A stretch of DNA of 34,523 nucleotides, from assembly GCA_009781395.1 (NCBI GenBank), contig WQYG01000011.1:1-34523 (forward strand). The letters are read 5' to 3'. Positions 8,548 through 16,041 of this stretch are shown in pieces (within the stretch, counting starts at the first letter, position 1; every line of letters starts with the position of its first letter). The translations under genes and the position numbers were made by a program. The notes under the pieces were generated by a model. That model saw only the letters and a list, made by a program, of their open reading frames with translations. It searched no databases and had not been told where the DNA came from. Origin of the DNA: Candidatus Bathycorpusculum sp. (GTDB lineage: Archaea > Thermoproteota > Bathyarchaeia > Bathyarchaeales > Bathycorpusculaceae).

Positions 8548-9294
8548 ATGGCACTTATGAAAAGGTTGAGTCTGTTATTAATTGTATTAATGCTTAGTTG
8601 CGGGCTCGTATCAGTTTTTGGTGTAGCACAAGCCCAATCCAAACCAGCAATACCCACATTCACAGTAAAACTTGTAGACAACTCTTACAACATACCACCC
8701 ACCCAAACCACCGACCCCTACACAGGAACAATAACCAAACCAGGTGAACACATCAAAAAAATAGAAATAGAAATAACAATAAAAAACCAAAACTACCCAA
8801 CCACAATAATGTACAACATCCGCACCAAAGGCCATTTTGCACAGGAATGGCAAAACAGATTCTATGCAACAACTAATAGTGATTATGGATATCCAGAACA
8901 ATCAAAGGGTCAATATACTGTAATAACGCTTCACACTGAGAATTATCCTGATGGAGCAAAAGTTGATATTCAAGTAGAAGCAATGAGCGGCACAATTTCA
9001 TGGGAACCAGATGGCACGACTTTTGGGGTGCCTGGCGGTGATGGAAAGAGATGGTTTTTTGATGGTGTTACAAGTGGCTGGAGCAAAACACAAACCTTAA
9101 CTATCAATAAAAATGGCAACGAAATATCAAATCAACCGCCTGATAACTCGGATATATCTTCGGATCCAATTCAGCAAACAAGCTTTAGCTGGATAGAACT
9201 TATTGTGATTACCGCTGTAGCAGTCATAATAGCCGTTGTAACAACTTTGCTTATACTTAGAAAACAGTTAACACAAAAACATTCAATGCAATAA
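8548..9294 (+). CDS. Secreted, C-terminally membrane-anchored surface protein
   Basis: A protein of about 248 residues with a signal peptide (M-K-R-L-S-L-L-L-I-V-L-M-L followed by V-A-Q-A and Q-S), a beta-rich extracellular part, and a single C-terminal membrane helix (E-L-I-V-I-T-A-V-A-V-I-I) followed by the basic stop-transfer L-R-K-Q-L. The extracellular part has Pro/Thr-rich linkers and a W-F-F-D-G-V-T-S-G-W-S motif near its end, and may form an immunoglobulin-like fold. This architecture is common for archaeal cell-surface proteins. The frame opens at GTG 8509, but ATG 8548 (or 8557, just before K-R) fits the signal peptide better. The 5' third is strongly A/C-rich on the coding strand and the rest is not. 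Function unknown. Confidence 0.7.
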   Translation: MALMKRLSLLLIVLMLSCGLVSVFGVAQAQSKPAIPTFTVKLVDNSYNIPPTQTTDPYTGTITKPGEHIKKIEIEITIKNQNYPTTIMYNIRTKGHFAQEWQNRFYATTNSDYGYPEQSKGQYTVITLHTENYPDGAKVDIQVEAMSGTISWEPDGTTFGVPGGDGKRWFFDGVTSGWSKTQTLTINKNGNEISNQPPDNSDISSDPIQQTSFSWIELIVITAVAVIIAVVTTLLILRKQLTQKHSMQ

Positions 9295-9565
9295 ACAAGT
9301 TATAATCTACATATTCTTTTTCACATATTTTTGTTCCATACACATTTTTAGCTTTTATATGACCTTTAGGATAAAAAGGGAGATAAAGACACTTTGAAGG
9401 CAGTATCCTAACAGAATCACATAATTTTTTTCGAAGAGTATCCACGTTTATGAGGCAACACTATTTTTTCACGATTTGACCGTTTTAACTCTTCACTCTA
9501 TGAACATACCACACATTTTTATCCAGAAGAATTTATTAGAAAAAGGTTACATAGTGGAGCTAGAT

Positions 9566-9889
9566 TTATAGGGTTTTTATCCATTCGGTGAACTGTTTTT
9601 CAGTTAAACCTACACCTGAGCCGGCGTCAAGTCGATTTTTAATTGTGCCGTTTTCGAAAAATATCAAAGTGGGCACTGCATCAATATTGTATTCATCCCA
9701 AAGAGGGCCATGGAAATCATCCATGTTAACACGTAGCACCAAATCAACATTGCAAAGGGTAATATGAGTATCAAAAATTGGGATAAATCTCTTGCAGAAA
9801 GGACATTTAGAAGCAGCAAACAAGGCTAAAACACGCCCATACTGACAGACTTGTTTATCTAACTCAGCTTTACAAGTTACCTCTAACAT
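9566..9889 (-). CDS. Thioredoxin-like protein (CPFC active site)
   Basis: A 107-residue single-domain thioredoxin-fold protein. The redox motif K-C-P-F-C-K lies at residues 28-33, with the two cysteines at 29 and 32. The cis-proline segment D-A-V-P-T-L-I-F-F-E-N-G is near residues 74-85. It probably acts as a thiol-disulfide oxidoreductase in the cytoplasm, since there is no signal peptide. CPFC instead of the usual CGPC suggests a redox potential or partner different from classical thioredoxin; Pro-Phe inside CxxC also occurs in glutaredoxin-like proteins. Intergenic DNA on either side (9295-9565 and 9890-10133) shows no further convincing gene. Confidence 0.88.
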   Translation of the reverse strand: MLEVTCKAELDKQVCQYGRVLALFAASKCPFCKRFIPIFDTHITLCNVDLVLRVNMDDFHGPLWDEYNIDAVPTLIFFENGTIKNRLDAGSGVGLTEKQFTEWIKTL

Positions 9890-10133
9890 AAATCATCAAC
9901 ATAGTACATAAATAAAAAAAGTCTTTTAATAGTTACCGCTTTTCCACAAAAACAATCTGGCCGTGCGCATCTTGCTTGTTTGTTTCTAGAAACACGGAAA
10001 TCGTAAGATAAACATATTTTTGAATGTAGGAAGGAGCTATGTTGTAGTGGAGTAAGAAAAGTTAGTAAAAATGCTTCATGTATAGTAGTTAGAGTACCGA
10101 TAGGCTAAATATGTTAGGTTTGTAAAGTTTAGT

Positions 10134-10862
10134 ATGGTTTCTAAACCTTACAGACGCGGTTATCCTGTTGCAGTGCTTGCCGGAGTGGAGCAGTCTCAGG
10201 TGGCAATATGGAGAATTTATAGTCATGTTGCCAAACTGGAGGGCAATGTCTCGTTAGAAGGCACACGATCCAACGTTAAGGCACTTTACAGTTTTCATGA
10301 AGCCATAATTAATGCCCTTCGTCCAAGTTTAAAGGAGGGGGTAAAGAGCATTATAGTAGCGTCTCCTCAAAAGACTAGTTACAGTCAAGATTTTCTAAAT
10401 CATGTAAAGGAGCATCATCAATGGTTGTTTCAAGGCGTAAATAGAGCATCGTTTAAACAAATTGTAGGTTCAGCTGTAACTCATGCTCAAGTGAGTAACA
10501 TAACAAGTTTAAATGAGTTTAAACAGTCTATAAATGATAGTGCCCTTGAGGAAACGGAAAATCTTCGAGAACTCCTTGAAAAACGTCTTAATGTCACATC
10601 GGCTGATAATTTTGTGTTGTTTTCACTTGAAGAAGTAGAAAACGCTATAATATATAATAATCAAGAAATTCCCGGAAAACCTAAACCTGAATATTTATTG
10701 TTAACAAACAATTATCTTGCAGATGAAAAACGAAAAAAACGTCTAAATAGACTTATGCAGATTGCTCAAAACAAAAAAATAAAAACCCGCATCATAAACA
10801 AAGAATCTCCCGCAGGAACCCGACTAAACCAACTCGGCGGCATAGTTTGCCTACTAAAATAA
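10134..10862 (+). CDS. eRF1/Pelota-related protein lacking the N-terminal domain (VLRF1-like)
   Basis: A 242-residue protein resembling domains 2 and 3 of the eRF1/Pelota family without domain 1, an arrangement seen in Vms1-like release factors (VLRF1) and bacterial-archaeal eRF1 relatives. The first half has the beta strand A-V-L-A-G-V-E-Q-S-Q-V-A-I-W and the central V-K-S-I-I-V-A-S-P-Q-K-T strand-loop typical of domain 2. The C-terminal 60 residues (E-Y-L-L-L-T-N-N-Y to Q-L-G-G-I-V-C-L-L-K) match the L7Ae-like domain 3. No GGQ is present, and no clear G-x-x-Q lies in the loop (about residues 37-45) where it is expected. Peptidyl-tRNA hydrolysis is therefore uncertain, and a Pelota-like rescue or regulatory role is possible. 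Its 3' end overlaps the convergent HisA-like gene by 9 nt. Confidence 0.65.
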   Translation: MVSKPYRRGYPVAVLAGVEQSQVAIWRIYSHVAKLEGNVSLEGTRSNVKALYSFHEAIINALRPSLKEGVKSIIVASPQKTSYSQDFLNHVKEHHQWLFQGVNRASFKQIVGSAVTHAQVSNITSLNEFKQSINDSALEETENLRELLEKRLNVTSADNFVLFSLEEVENAIIYNNQEIPGKPKPEYLLLTNNYLADEKRKKRLNRLMQIAQNKKIKTRIINKESPAGTRLNQLGGIVCLLK

Positions 10863-11606
10863 TAAACCCATTTGTGTCAAAGTACTACAAGTTATTTCCC
10901 CTAAATGCAACGACGTAGCAAGCAAAACACCTAAAACCCCACACTTGTTAAGGCTTAACAAATCATCAACCCCCCTAACACCCCCACCAACATAAACCCC
11001 ACCACCACAACAAACATCATCAGCAGTTAATATTGTCAAGACTTGTTTTAACAATTCTAGGTTTACACCCTCATTGCTGCCAACGCGGGATAAATCCAGC
11101 AAAATAAACTCAGACACTCCCATATCTTGAAACTCTTTAAGCAACTCAAACACGTCTGTTGAACCATTAAAACGTGGATGCACTAAAACTTTACCAGCTT
11201 TCAGGTCAAGACTAACAATTACGTGCTCAGCACCTATTTGCTGAATCACCTCTTTAACAAAACATGTACTATGCAGAGTTTCAGTTCCTATGATAATTTT
11301 TGAAACACCACACCTTCGAAGCTGCATTACCGTTTCTAAGTCAGCTACACCAGCATCAACCATAAGATCAAACCCCATCTGCACAAGACAAGCATAAAGA
11401 CCAAAATGAGGTTTATTTTTCAAAATTGCATCAAGATCAGCCAAATAAAGAGAAGAAAACCCCTGCGATTTAAATACTGTAGCTACTTCAAGAGGATTAA
11501 CAGACGCAACAAAAACACTTGATAAGGGTTGATACTCTTTTCGATTACCCCTAACAGCATGCACCACAACATTATCTAAAACATCAATAACAGGAATAAC
11601 CTTCAC
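10854..11606 (-). CDS. HisA/HisF-related TIM-barrel protein
   Basis: A 250-residue (beta/alpha)8-barrel protein of the HisA/HisF-related group. It starts V-I-P-V-I-D-V-L-D with the conserved first-strand Asp, followed by V-V-V-H-A-V-R-G-N-R-x-x-Y. Later strands are L-Y-L-A-D-L-D-A-I, L-M-V-D-A-G-V, I-V-S-L-D-L-K-A-G and L-L-D-L-S-R-V-G, with a glycine-rich phosphate site G-G-G-V. True HisA isomerises a histidine intermediate (ProFAR), but no other his gene is near and the spacing of the second catalytic region differs. Such HisA-like proteins are, as I recall, frequent in methanogens and methylotrophs and often lie near C1-cofactor genes, and the methanofuran operon begins 1.2 kb away. A role in methanofuran or tetrahydromethanopterin metabolism is an inference; the reaction is unknown. 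Confidence 0.75.
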   Translation of the reverse strand: MKVIPVIDVLDNVVVHAVRGNRKEYQPLSSVFVASVNPLEVATVFKSQGFSSLYLADLDAILKNKPHFGLYACLVQMGFDLMVDAGVADLETVMQLRRCGVSKIIIGTETLHSTCFVKEVIQQIGAEHVIVSLDLKAGKVLVHPRFNGSTDVFELLKEFQDMGVSEFILLDLSRVGSNEGVNLELLKQVLTILTADDVCCGGGVYVGGGVRGVDDLLSLNKCGVLGVLLATSLHLGEITCSTLTQMGLLF

Positions 11607-11616
11607 ACACTACACC

Positions 11617-12759
11617 TCAAAACAACAAATAAACAGAACCCACACCCATTTTTTCCTCCACCTGCTCTATCCTCTTTTGAAAAGAAAAAAACAAAACAAC
11701 CACAACAACACCCACAACCACAATCGCAACACCCACACACAAAAACACCACATCCCTCAAACTAAAACCATCCCCAATAGAAGACCCGCCACTACCACCA
11801 GAACCACCACCATCGGAGAAACCGCCACCATCACCAGACGCAGAACCATTAGACGACCCACCACCATTACCACCAGGTGACTCACTATTACTCCTGTCGT
11901 CTGGGTATACATTATCACTTCTTCCATTAATGGTGTTATCAGAAATCGTTCCATCAAGCCGCTCAAAAAAAGAATTACTATCGTTGGACACCCCACCACC
12001 CCAATCTACAGCAGTATTACTAGTAATCACACCACCAGACATAGTAAAAGTGCCACTGTTATATACGCCACCACCAGACACGTGAGCAGCATTATTGGAA
12101 ATTTCCCCACCAGACATAGTAAACCTACCTCTATTGTACACGCCAGCACCGTAACCACCTCCACTAGACCCAGTAGTAGACACACGATTATCCGAAATTT
12201 TACCACCCGTCATTTCAAAAACACCCAAATTGTACACCCCACCACCAGCAGATGCAGGTCTATAAGGAGCCCCGACATCCACAGCAGCGTTACCAGAAAT
12301 CTCACCACTATACATGATAAGCTGACCACCCTCTGCAACATACACACCCCCACCCAATTCAGGCCCACGATGATTAGCATGAGTCACAATTACACCATCA
12401 AGTTTAAACACGCCATATCTATCAACAAAAACAGTGCTCACACTCTCAGCACCAATCAACTTGTAAAAACCAGTTACCCTATTACTTGTCAGGGTTACAT
12501 CTTTGTTAGAGGGAATAACAAGTTCGTTTGAAATTGCTATGTCGTTATCAAGAGCAATAACTGTTCCTTTTGAAAAAGCGTTATCGATGGCTTTTTTGAG
12601 TTCCTCTTCATTTTTAACGTGCACAGCATTCTCTAAAGAAGCCCCACTAGAACCATTCAAAGATATGTATACAAAGAAAGAAGAAATCAACACTACAATT
12701 AGCAAAGAAACTAATAATAAAGTTCTACGAGAAACACGAAATTCATCAGGCATACCCAT
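11617..12759 (-). CDS. Membrane-anchored beta-helix surface protein with Gly/Ser-rich stalk
   Basis: A 380-residue surface protein. An N-terminal hydrophobic helix (about residues 12-33) serves as signal or anchor. Residues 50-110 carry N-E-E-E-L-K-K-A-I and D-N-D-I-A-I-S, typical of right-handed beta-helix starts. Residues 130-275 contain three to four imperfect repeats with the consensus G-G-G-V-Y-N-x-G-x-F-x-M-S-G-G-x-I-S-x-N, each forming parallel beta-helix turns. A linker very rich in Gly and Ser (about 290-335) precedes a second membrane helix (D-V-V-F-L-C-V-G-V-A-I-V-V) and a basic tail. Proteins with these repeats are abundant in gut-associated microbes and are presumed to bind polysaccharide or host/bacterial surfaces. 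It lies on the same strand as the HisA-like gene, 10 nt upstream of it, and separates it from the mfn genes. Confidence 0.75.
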   Translation of the reverse strand: MGMPDEFRVSRRTLLLVSLLIVVLISSFFVYISLNGSSGASLENAVHVKNEEELKKAIDNAFSKGTVIALDNDIAISNELVIPSNKDVTLTSNRVTGFYKLIGAESVSTVFVDRYGVFKLDGVIVTHANHRGPELGGGVYVAEGGQLIMYSGEISGNAAVDVGAPYRPASAGGGVYNLGVFEMTGGKISDNRVSTTGSSGGGYGAGVYNRGRFTMSGGEISNNAAHVSGGGVYNSGTFTMSGGVITSNTAVDWGGGVSNDSNSFFERLDGTISDNTINGRSDNVYPDDRSNSESPGGNGGGSSNGSASGDGGGFSDGGGSGGSGGSSIGDGFSLRDVVFLCVGVAIVVVGVVVVVLFFSFQKRIEQVEEKMGVGSVYLLF

Positions 12760-12793
12760 AGAATCACAGTCTATAATGTATAGTAAATGTCAG

Positions 12794-12803
12794 TATATAA
12801 AAA
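12794..12803 (+). promoter_or_regulatory. TATA box upstream of the mfn operon
   Basis: The sequence TATATAAAAA lies in the 103-nt gap between the surface protein gene (minus strand) and mfnB. An archaeal transcript would start about 25 nt downstream, near 12825. This places the upstream in-frame GTG at 12812 outside the message and favours GTG 12863 as the mfnB start. Confidence 0.45.
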
Positions 12804-12862
12804 AGTTGTAGGTGTTAACGCAAAACTTAAGCCGTAGAGAACGTGTTGTCTGTAGACTTAAA

Positions 12863-13606
12863 GTGAAGTTATTAATCAGTCCCCAAAATGTAGAAGAAGC
12901 TATAGAAGCTGTTGCAGGTGGTGCCGACATTATAGATGTGAAAAATCCTAAAGAAGGTCCGTTAGGTGCCAATTTTCCATGGGTTATTAGAGAAATTAAA
13001 CAGTTTATTTCTGGGGGTGTTGAGTTAAGTTGTACTTTAGGTGAAGCTCCGAATTTACCGGGTTCAATGGCGTTGGCAGCTTTTGGTGCAGCATCATTAA
13101 AGGTTGATTATGTTAAAGTTGGGCTTAGTAATGTACATACGGTTCAAAATGCGGTTGGTTTGCTTGAGGGTGTTGTTCGTGCTGTGAGGATGTGTGATTC
13201 TAAAATTAAAGTGGTTGTGGCTGGTTATGGTGATTATTTTAGAGTTAATTCAATTGAGCCTCAGTTTGTTGTGCAGGCAGCGTTTGTTGCAAAGGCAGAT
13301 GTAGTTATGCTGGATACTGCTGTAAAGGATGGGAAAAATCTTTTTGCTTTTCAGTCGTGTCAGCAGCTTGAGGCATTTATTGGTTTTGCGCATAAACAGG
13401 GGTTAGGTGTGGCGTTGGCGGGTTCGCTTCAAGGGCAGGATTTGGGGGTTGTTAAAGGTTTAGGGGTAGATTTTGTGGGGTTGCGTGGTGCTGCGTGTGA
13501 GAATAATAATCGTGACACTGGAAGTATCACTAGAGAACGTGTAAGAGCGCTTGTAGAAAATATTAAACAGACTACTGCTAATAATAATACGACTATTGTT
13601 GTTTGA
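12863..13606 (+). CDS. mfnB: (5-formylfuran-3-yl)methyl phosphate synthase
   Basis: MfnB condenses two molecules of glyceraldehyde-3-phosphate into 4-(hydroxymethyl)-2-furancarboxaldehyde phosphate, the first furan intermediate of methanofuran. From GTG 12863 the protein is 247 residues and begins K-L-L-I-S-P-x-N-V-E-E-A, as family members do. The diagnostic G-G-A-D-I-I-D-V-K-N-P-K-E-G-P-L-G-A-N-F-P-W-V-I follows, with the Lys of D-V-K-N-P as the predicted catalytic lysine. Later strands V-D-Y-V-K-V-G-L and A-L-A-G-S-L carry further active-site residues. An in-frame GTG at 12812 would add 17 residues that do not look family-like and lies too close to the TATA box. It is the first gene of a co-directional run mfnB-mfnD-mfnF-mfnE. 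Confidence 0.93.
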   Translation: MKLLISPQNVEEAIEAVAGGADIIDVKNPKEGPLGANFPWVIREIKQFISGGVELSCTLGEAPNLPGSMALAAFGAASLKVDYVKVGLSNVHTVQNAVGLLEGVVRAVRMCDSKIKVVVAGYGDYFRVNSIEPQFVVQAAFVAKADVVMLDTAVKDGKNLFAFQSCQQLEAFIGFAHKQGLGVALAGSLQGQDLGVVKGLGVDFVGLRGAACENNNRDTGSITRERVRALVENIKQTTANNNTTIVV

Positions 13607-13625
13607 TTTGAAAATTGAGGTTGAT

Positions 13626-14858
13626 GTGTTGAAGATTTTAATTTATGAGCATGCTTGTGGTGGAGGGTTAGCTGAGGGTGTGGTTTCGCCTGGGATTTTG
13701 TCAGAAGGGTTTGGTATGTTGCGTTTATGTGTGGCTGATTTGAAGGCGGCAGGTCATGAGGTGTTGGTTATTTTGGATGCAGAGTTAGCACGGTTTAACC
13801 CGCCGATTGAGGCGGATATTATTCCGGTTTTTAGTTTTAAAGAGGCTCAACAAGCGATTCTTAAAACTTGTGTAAACATAGATGCTGCCTACATAATTGC
13901 GCCTGAAACGGGGGGAGTTTTACATGCGTTGGTCAAGCTTTTGGAGCAAAATGGTGTGCCTACGCTTAATAGTCATTCAAGTGCCATACAGGCGGTTTCA
14001 AACAAGTTTAACCTTTACAGGATTTTAGAAACGAAGGTAGGTGATAAGGTGAAAGTGCCTAAAACTATCCAAGTTGATAATGCAGTTCAAGGTGTTAGGG
14101 AGTGTGTTATAGATGGGTTGGGTTTGCCGGTTGTTGTAAAACCTGTTGATGGGGTGGGTTGTGGGGGGTTGAGTTTTGTAGAAGAGGTTTCACAAATGGA
14201 GGGGGCGGTTGAGAGAATTGCTACAGAGTTTGCCAGTGAAACGTTTGTGGTGCAGGAATTTTTAAAAGGTGAAGCGGTAAGTGTTAGTCTGCTTTGCACT
14301 GGGATGCAGAGTTTGCCTGTTAGTCTTAATAAACAAAATGTTATTCTTTCAACGCCTAAGGGGGTTTCAGGTTACATGGGGGGTGTTGTGCCGTTTGATC
14401 ATGAGATGCAGCAGGAAGCGTTTAAAGCTGCGGAGGCGGTGGTTAATTGTTTTTCAGGGTTGAGAGGTTATGTGGGGGTTGATTTAATTTTAACAGATAT
14501 GGGTCCTGTTGTGGTAGATGTTAATCCTCGGTTAACGACTTCTTTTATTGGTCTTAGTTGTGTTGGAGGTTGTAATTTTGCTGATGCAATTGTTAATGCT
14601 GCACTTAAGAACAATTTGCCCTCTAAAGTGTTTTTTTCGGGTCGTTGTGTGTGTTTTTCTAAAATGGAAACTCCAAAAGTGGACATAGAGCTTTTAGATA
14701 TTTTGTATGGGATTCCAGAGTTAGTTTCGCCGCCGTTTCCTGTTCAAGACAGTCAAAGGGGGTGTGCATTAATTTCGTCTATAGAAGGGAACTCTTTAGA
14801 GCGAGCACACCATTTATTAGAAGAAGCTAAAAAACACCTCTTAAACATAATGATGTAG
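13626..14858 (+). CDS. mfnD: Tyramine--L-glutamate ligase (ATP-grasp)
   Basis: An ATP-grasp ligase of about 410 residues. MfnD joins the gamma-carboxyl of glutamate to tyramine, with ATP cleavage, to form gamma-glutamyltyramine, the second half of the methanofuran core. The N-terminal pre-ATP-grasp part has I-Y-E-H-A-C-G-G-G. The ATP-binding strand P-V-V-V-K-P-V-D-G-V-G-C-G-G and the motif V-Q-E-F-L-K-G-E-A-V-S-V-S lie centrally. The Mg-binding end V-V-D-V-N-P-R-L-T-T-S is near residue 300. The frame is open from TTG 13596, overlapping mfnB, but GAGGT at 13617-13621 supports GTG 13626 or TTG 13629. Assignment to tyramine rather than another substrate rests on neighbours mfnB, mfnF and mfnE. 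The C-terminal 80 residues go beyond the core fold. Confidence 0.87.
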   Translation: MLKILIYEHACGGGLAEGVVSPGILSEGFGMLRLCVADLKAAGHEVLVILDAELARFNPPIEADIIPVFSFKEAQQAILKTCVNIDAAYIIAPETGGVLHALVKLLEQNGVPTLNSHSSAIQAVSNKFNLYRILETKVGDKVKVPKTIQVDNAVQGVRECVIDGLGLPVVVKPVDGVGCGGLSFVEEVSQMEGAVERIATEFASETFVVQEFLKGEAVSVSLLCTGMQSLPVSLNKQNVILSTPKGVSGYMGGVVPFDHEMQQEAFKAAEAVVNCFSGLRGYVGVDLILTDMGPVVVDVNPRLTTSFIGLSCVGGCNFADAIVNAALKNNLPSKVFFSGRCVCFSKMETPKVDIELLDILYGIPELVSPPFPVQDSQRGCALISSIEGNSLERAHHLLEEAKKHLLNIMM

Positions 14859-14937
14859 TAGTAATAGTATTAGTAACAATAAGAGACAGGTAGATAATAG
14901 CAGTAGTAGTAGAAGAAGAAGGAAGGGAGGATAGAGT
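14859..14937 (+). repeat. Imperfect TAG/AGA triplet-rich spacer before mfnF
   Basis: The 79-nt gap between mfnD and mfnF consists mainly of imperfect TAG, TAA and AGA triplets (for example TAGTAGTAGTAGAAGAAGAAG near 14902-14922) and ends in a strong ribosome-binding site GGGAGG at 14925-14930. The triplets are probably slippage-prone spacer DNA. They are stop-rich in one frame and encode nothing convincing. Confidence 0.5.
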
Positions 14938-16041
14938 TTGGTTAATGTGTTGGGGTTAGATATAGGGGGAGCTAACACTAAAGCGGCTTATGTTCGAAAT
15001 CAAAGAGGTGTTATTGAGGATGTTCAAGTTTTTGTGGAGTATTTTCCTGTTTGGAAGAATTCAAAAGATTTGGAGCAGGTTTTACAGAAACTACGAGACA
15101 ATATAGGGGGCAGTTTGGATGTTGTTGGGGTAACTATGACAGCTGAGCTTGCTGATGTGTATCAGACTAAACGTGAAGGGGTAGAGCACATTTTAGGTTG
15201 TGTTAAAAAAGTTTTTTTGGATGTGCCGATTTACGTTTTAAACACAGAGGCCTCTTTAGAATCGTTGGAGGCGGCGTTAGCAGAACCGGTTGGGGTTGCT
15301 GCGGCGAATTGGGCGGCAACAGGTTGGCTTGTAGCGCAGTATTTTGAAAACTGTATAGTCGTTGATGTAGGCAGCACTAGCACTAGTATCATACCTATAA
15401 TTAACGGCAAAATAGCTGCACAGGGTAAAGCGGATCTTGACAAACTCATCTGCGGAGAACTAGTCTACACGGGCAGTTTGCGTACAAACTTAGCTGCCAT
15501 AGTTCAAACAGTTCCAGTTAAAAATGCATGGGCCACAGTTTCCTCCGAACTATTTGCCCTAAGCGGCGATGTCCACCTTATTTTAGGCCACATAACACGT
15601 GAACAATACATAAGTGAAACCGCAGACGGCAAAGGCACCACGTATAAAGAAGCGTTAACACGTCTTGCCCGACTCATATGTGCAGACACAGAAATGTTAA
15701 CTGAAAAAGAACTCACCCAAATAGCCCAACACATCTATGAAAAACAAATCCAACAAATCACCAAAGGCTTAAACCAAGTATACAAACACGCCAAAAAAAC
15801 CGCCACAACAAAAATACCCATCCTAACCGCAGGCTTAGGAAAAGACTTTTTAGCCCACAAAGCAGCAAAACAAACCATAACAACAATAATAAAAGAAAAA
15901 GAAAAAGAAGAAAAAATAACAGAAAGTATGATAATGGATCTAGGAAAAATGTTGCCAAGCAAAGTATCGTTAGCAGTTCCCGCCGTAGGAGTTGCATTAA
16001 TGACAGCAAAACAAGCGGAGACAAAAACAAAAGATGCTTAA
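14938..16041 (+). CDS. mfnF: Methanofuran core condensing enzyme MfnF (ASKHA fold)
   Basis: A 367-residue protein of the hydantoinase/kinase-like ASKHA fold, known in databases also as an H4MPT-linked C1-transfer pathway protein. MfnF couples 5-(aminomethyl)-3-furanmethanol diphosphate to gamma-glutamyltyramine, making the ether-linked methanofuran core. The first phosphate-binding motif L-G-L-D-I-G-G-A-N-T-K-A-A is at residues 5-17, and the second, V-V-D-V-G-S-T-S-T-S-I-I, near 141-152. A third glycine-rich segment, T-A-G-L-G-K-D-F, is near 298-305. The start is TTG 14938, supported by GGGAGG at 14925-14930. The gene overlaps mfnE by 8 nt. Its base composition changes sharply in mid-gene: the first 430 nt are G/T-rich on the coding strand and the rest A/C-rich. 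Confidence 0.9.
   Translation: MVNVLGLDIGGANTKAAYVRNQRGVIEDVQVFVEYFPVWKNSKDLEQVLQKLRDNIGGSLDVVGVTMTAELADVYQTKREGVEHILGCVKKVFLDVPIYVLNTEASLESLEAALAEPVGVAAANWAATGWLVAQYFENCIVVDVGSTSTSIIPIINGKIAAQGKADLDKLICGELVYTGSLRTNLAAIVQTVPVKNAWATVSSELFALSGDVHLILGHITREQYISETADGKGTTYKEALTRLARLICADTEMLTEKELTQIAQHIYEKQIQQITKGLNQVYKHAKKTATTKIPILTAGLGKDFLAHKAAKQTITTIIKEKEKEEKITESMIMDLGKMLPSKVSLAVPAVGVALMTAKQAETKTKDA

Noticed and set aside
9257-9445. Minus-strand 62-residue frame after the surface protein gene
   Set aside because: It overlaps the end of a well-supported gene by 38 nt, has no convincing promoter or ribosome-binding site, and resembles nothing known to me.
10854-10862. Nine-nt overlap of two convergent genes as a sign of a frameshift
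   Set aside because: Both proteins end naturally in their family-like C-termini; short convergent overlaps are ordinary in compact archaeal genomes.
10854-11606. Calling this gene hisA of histidine biosynthesis
   Set aside because: No other his gene is nearby and the sequence reads as the HisA-related group found with C1-cofactor genes, so the plain hisA name would be misleading.
11677-12531. Plus-strand frames rich in Thr, Arg and His opposite the beta-helix protein
   Set aside because: Their odd composition comes from reading the Gly-rich repeats of the real gene on the reverse strand.
11617-12759. Regular repeats suggesting a CRISPR array
   Set aside because: The repeats are coding, imperfect and not separated by unique spacers of constant length. 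No CRISPR array or cas gene is seen in the window.
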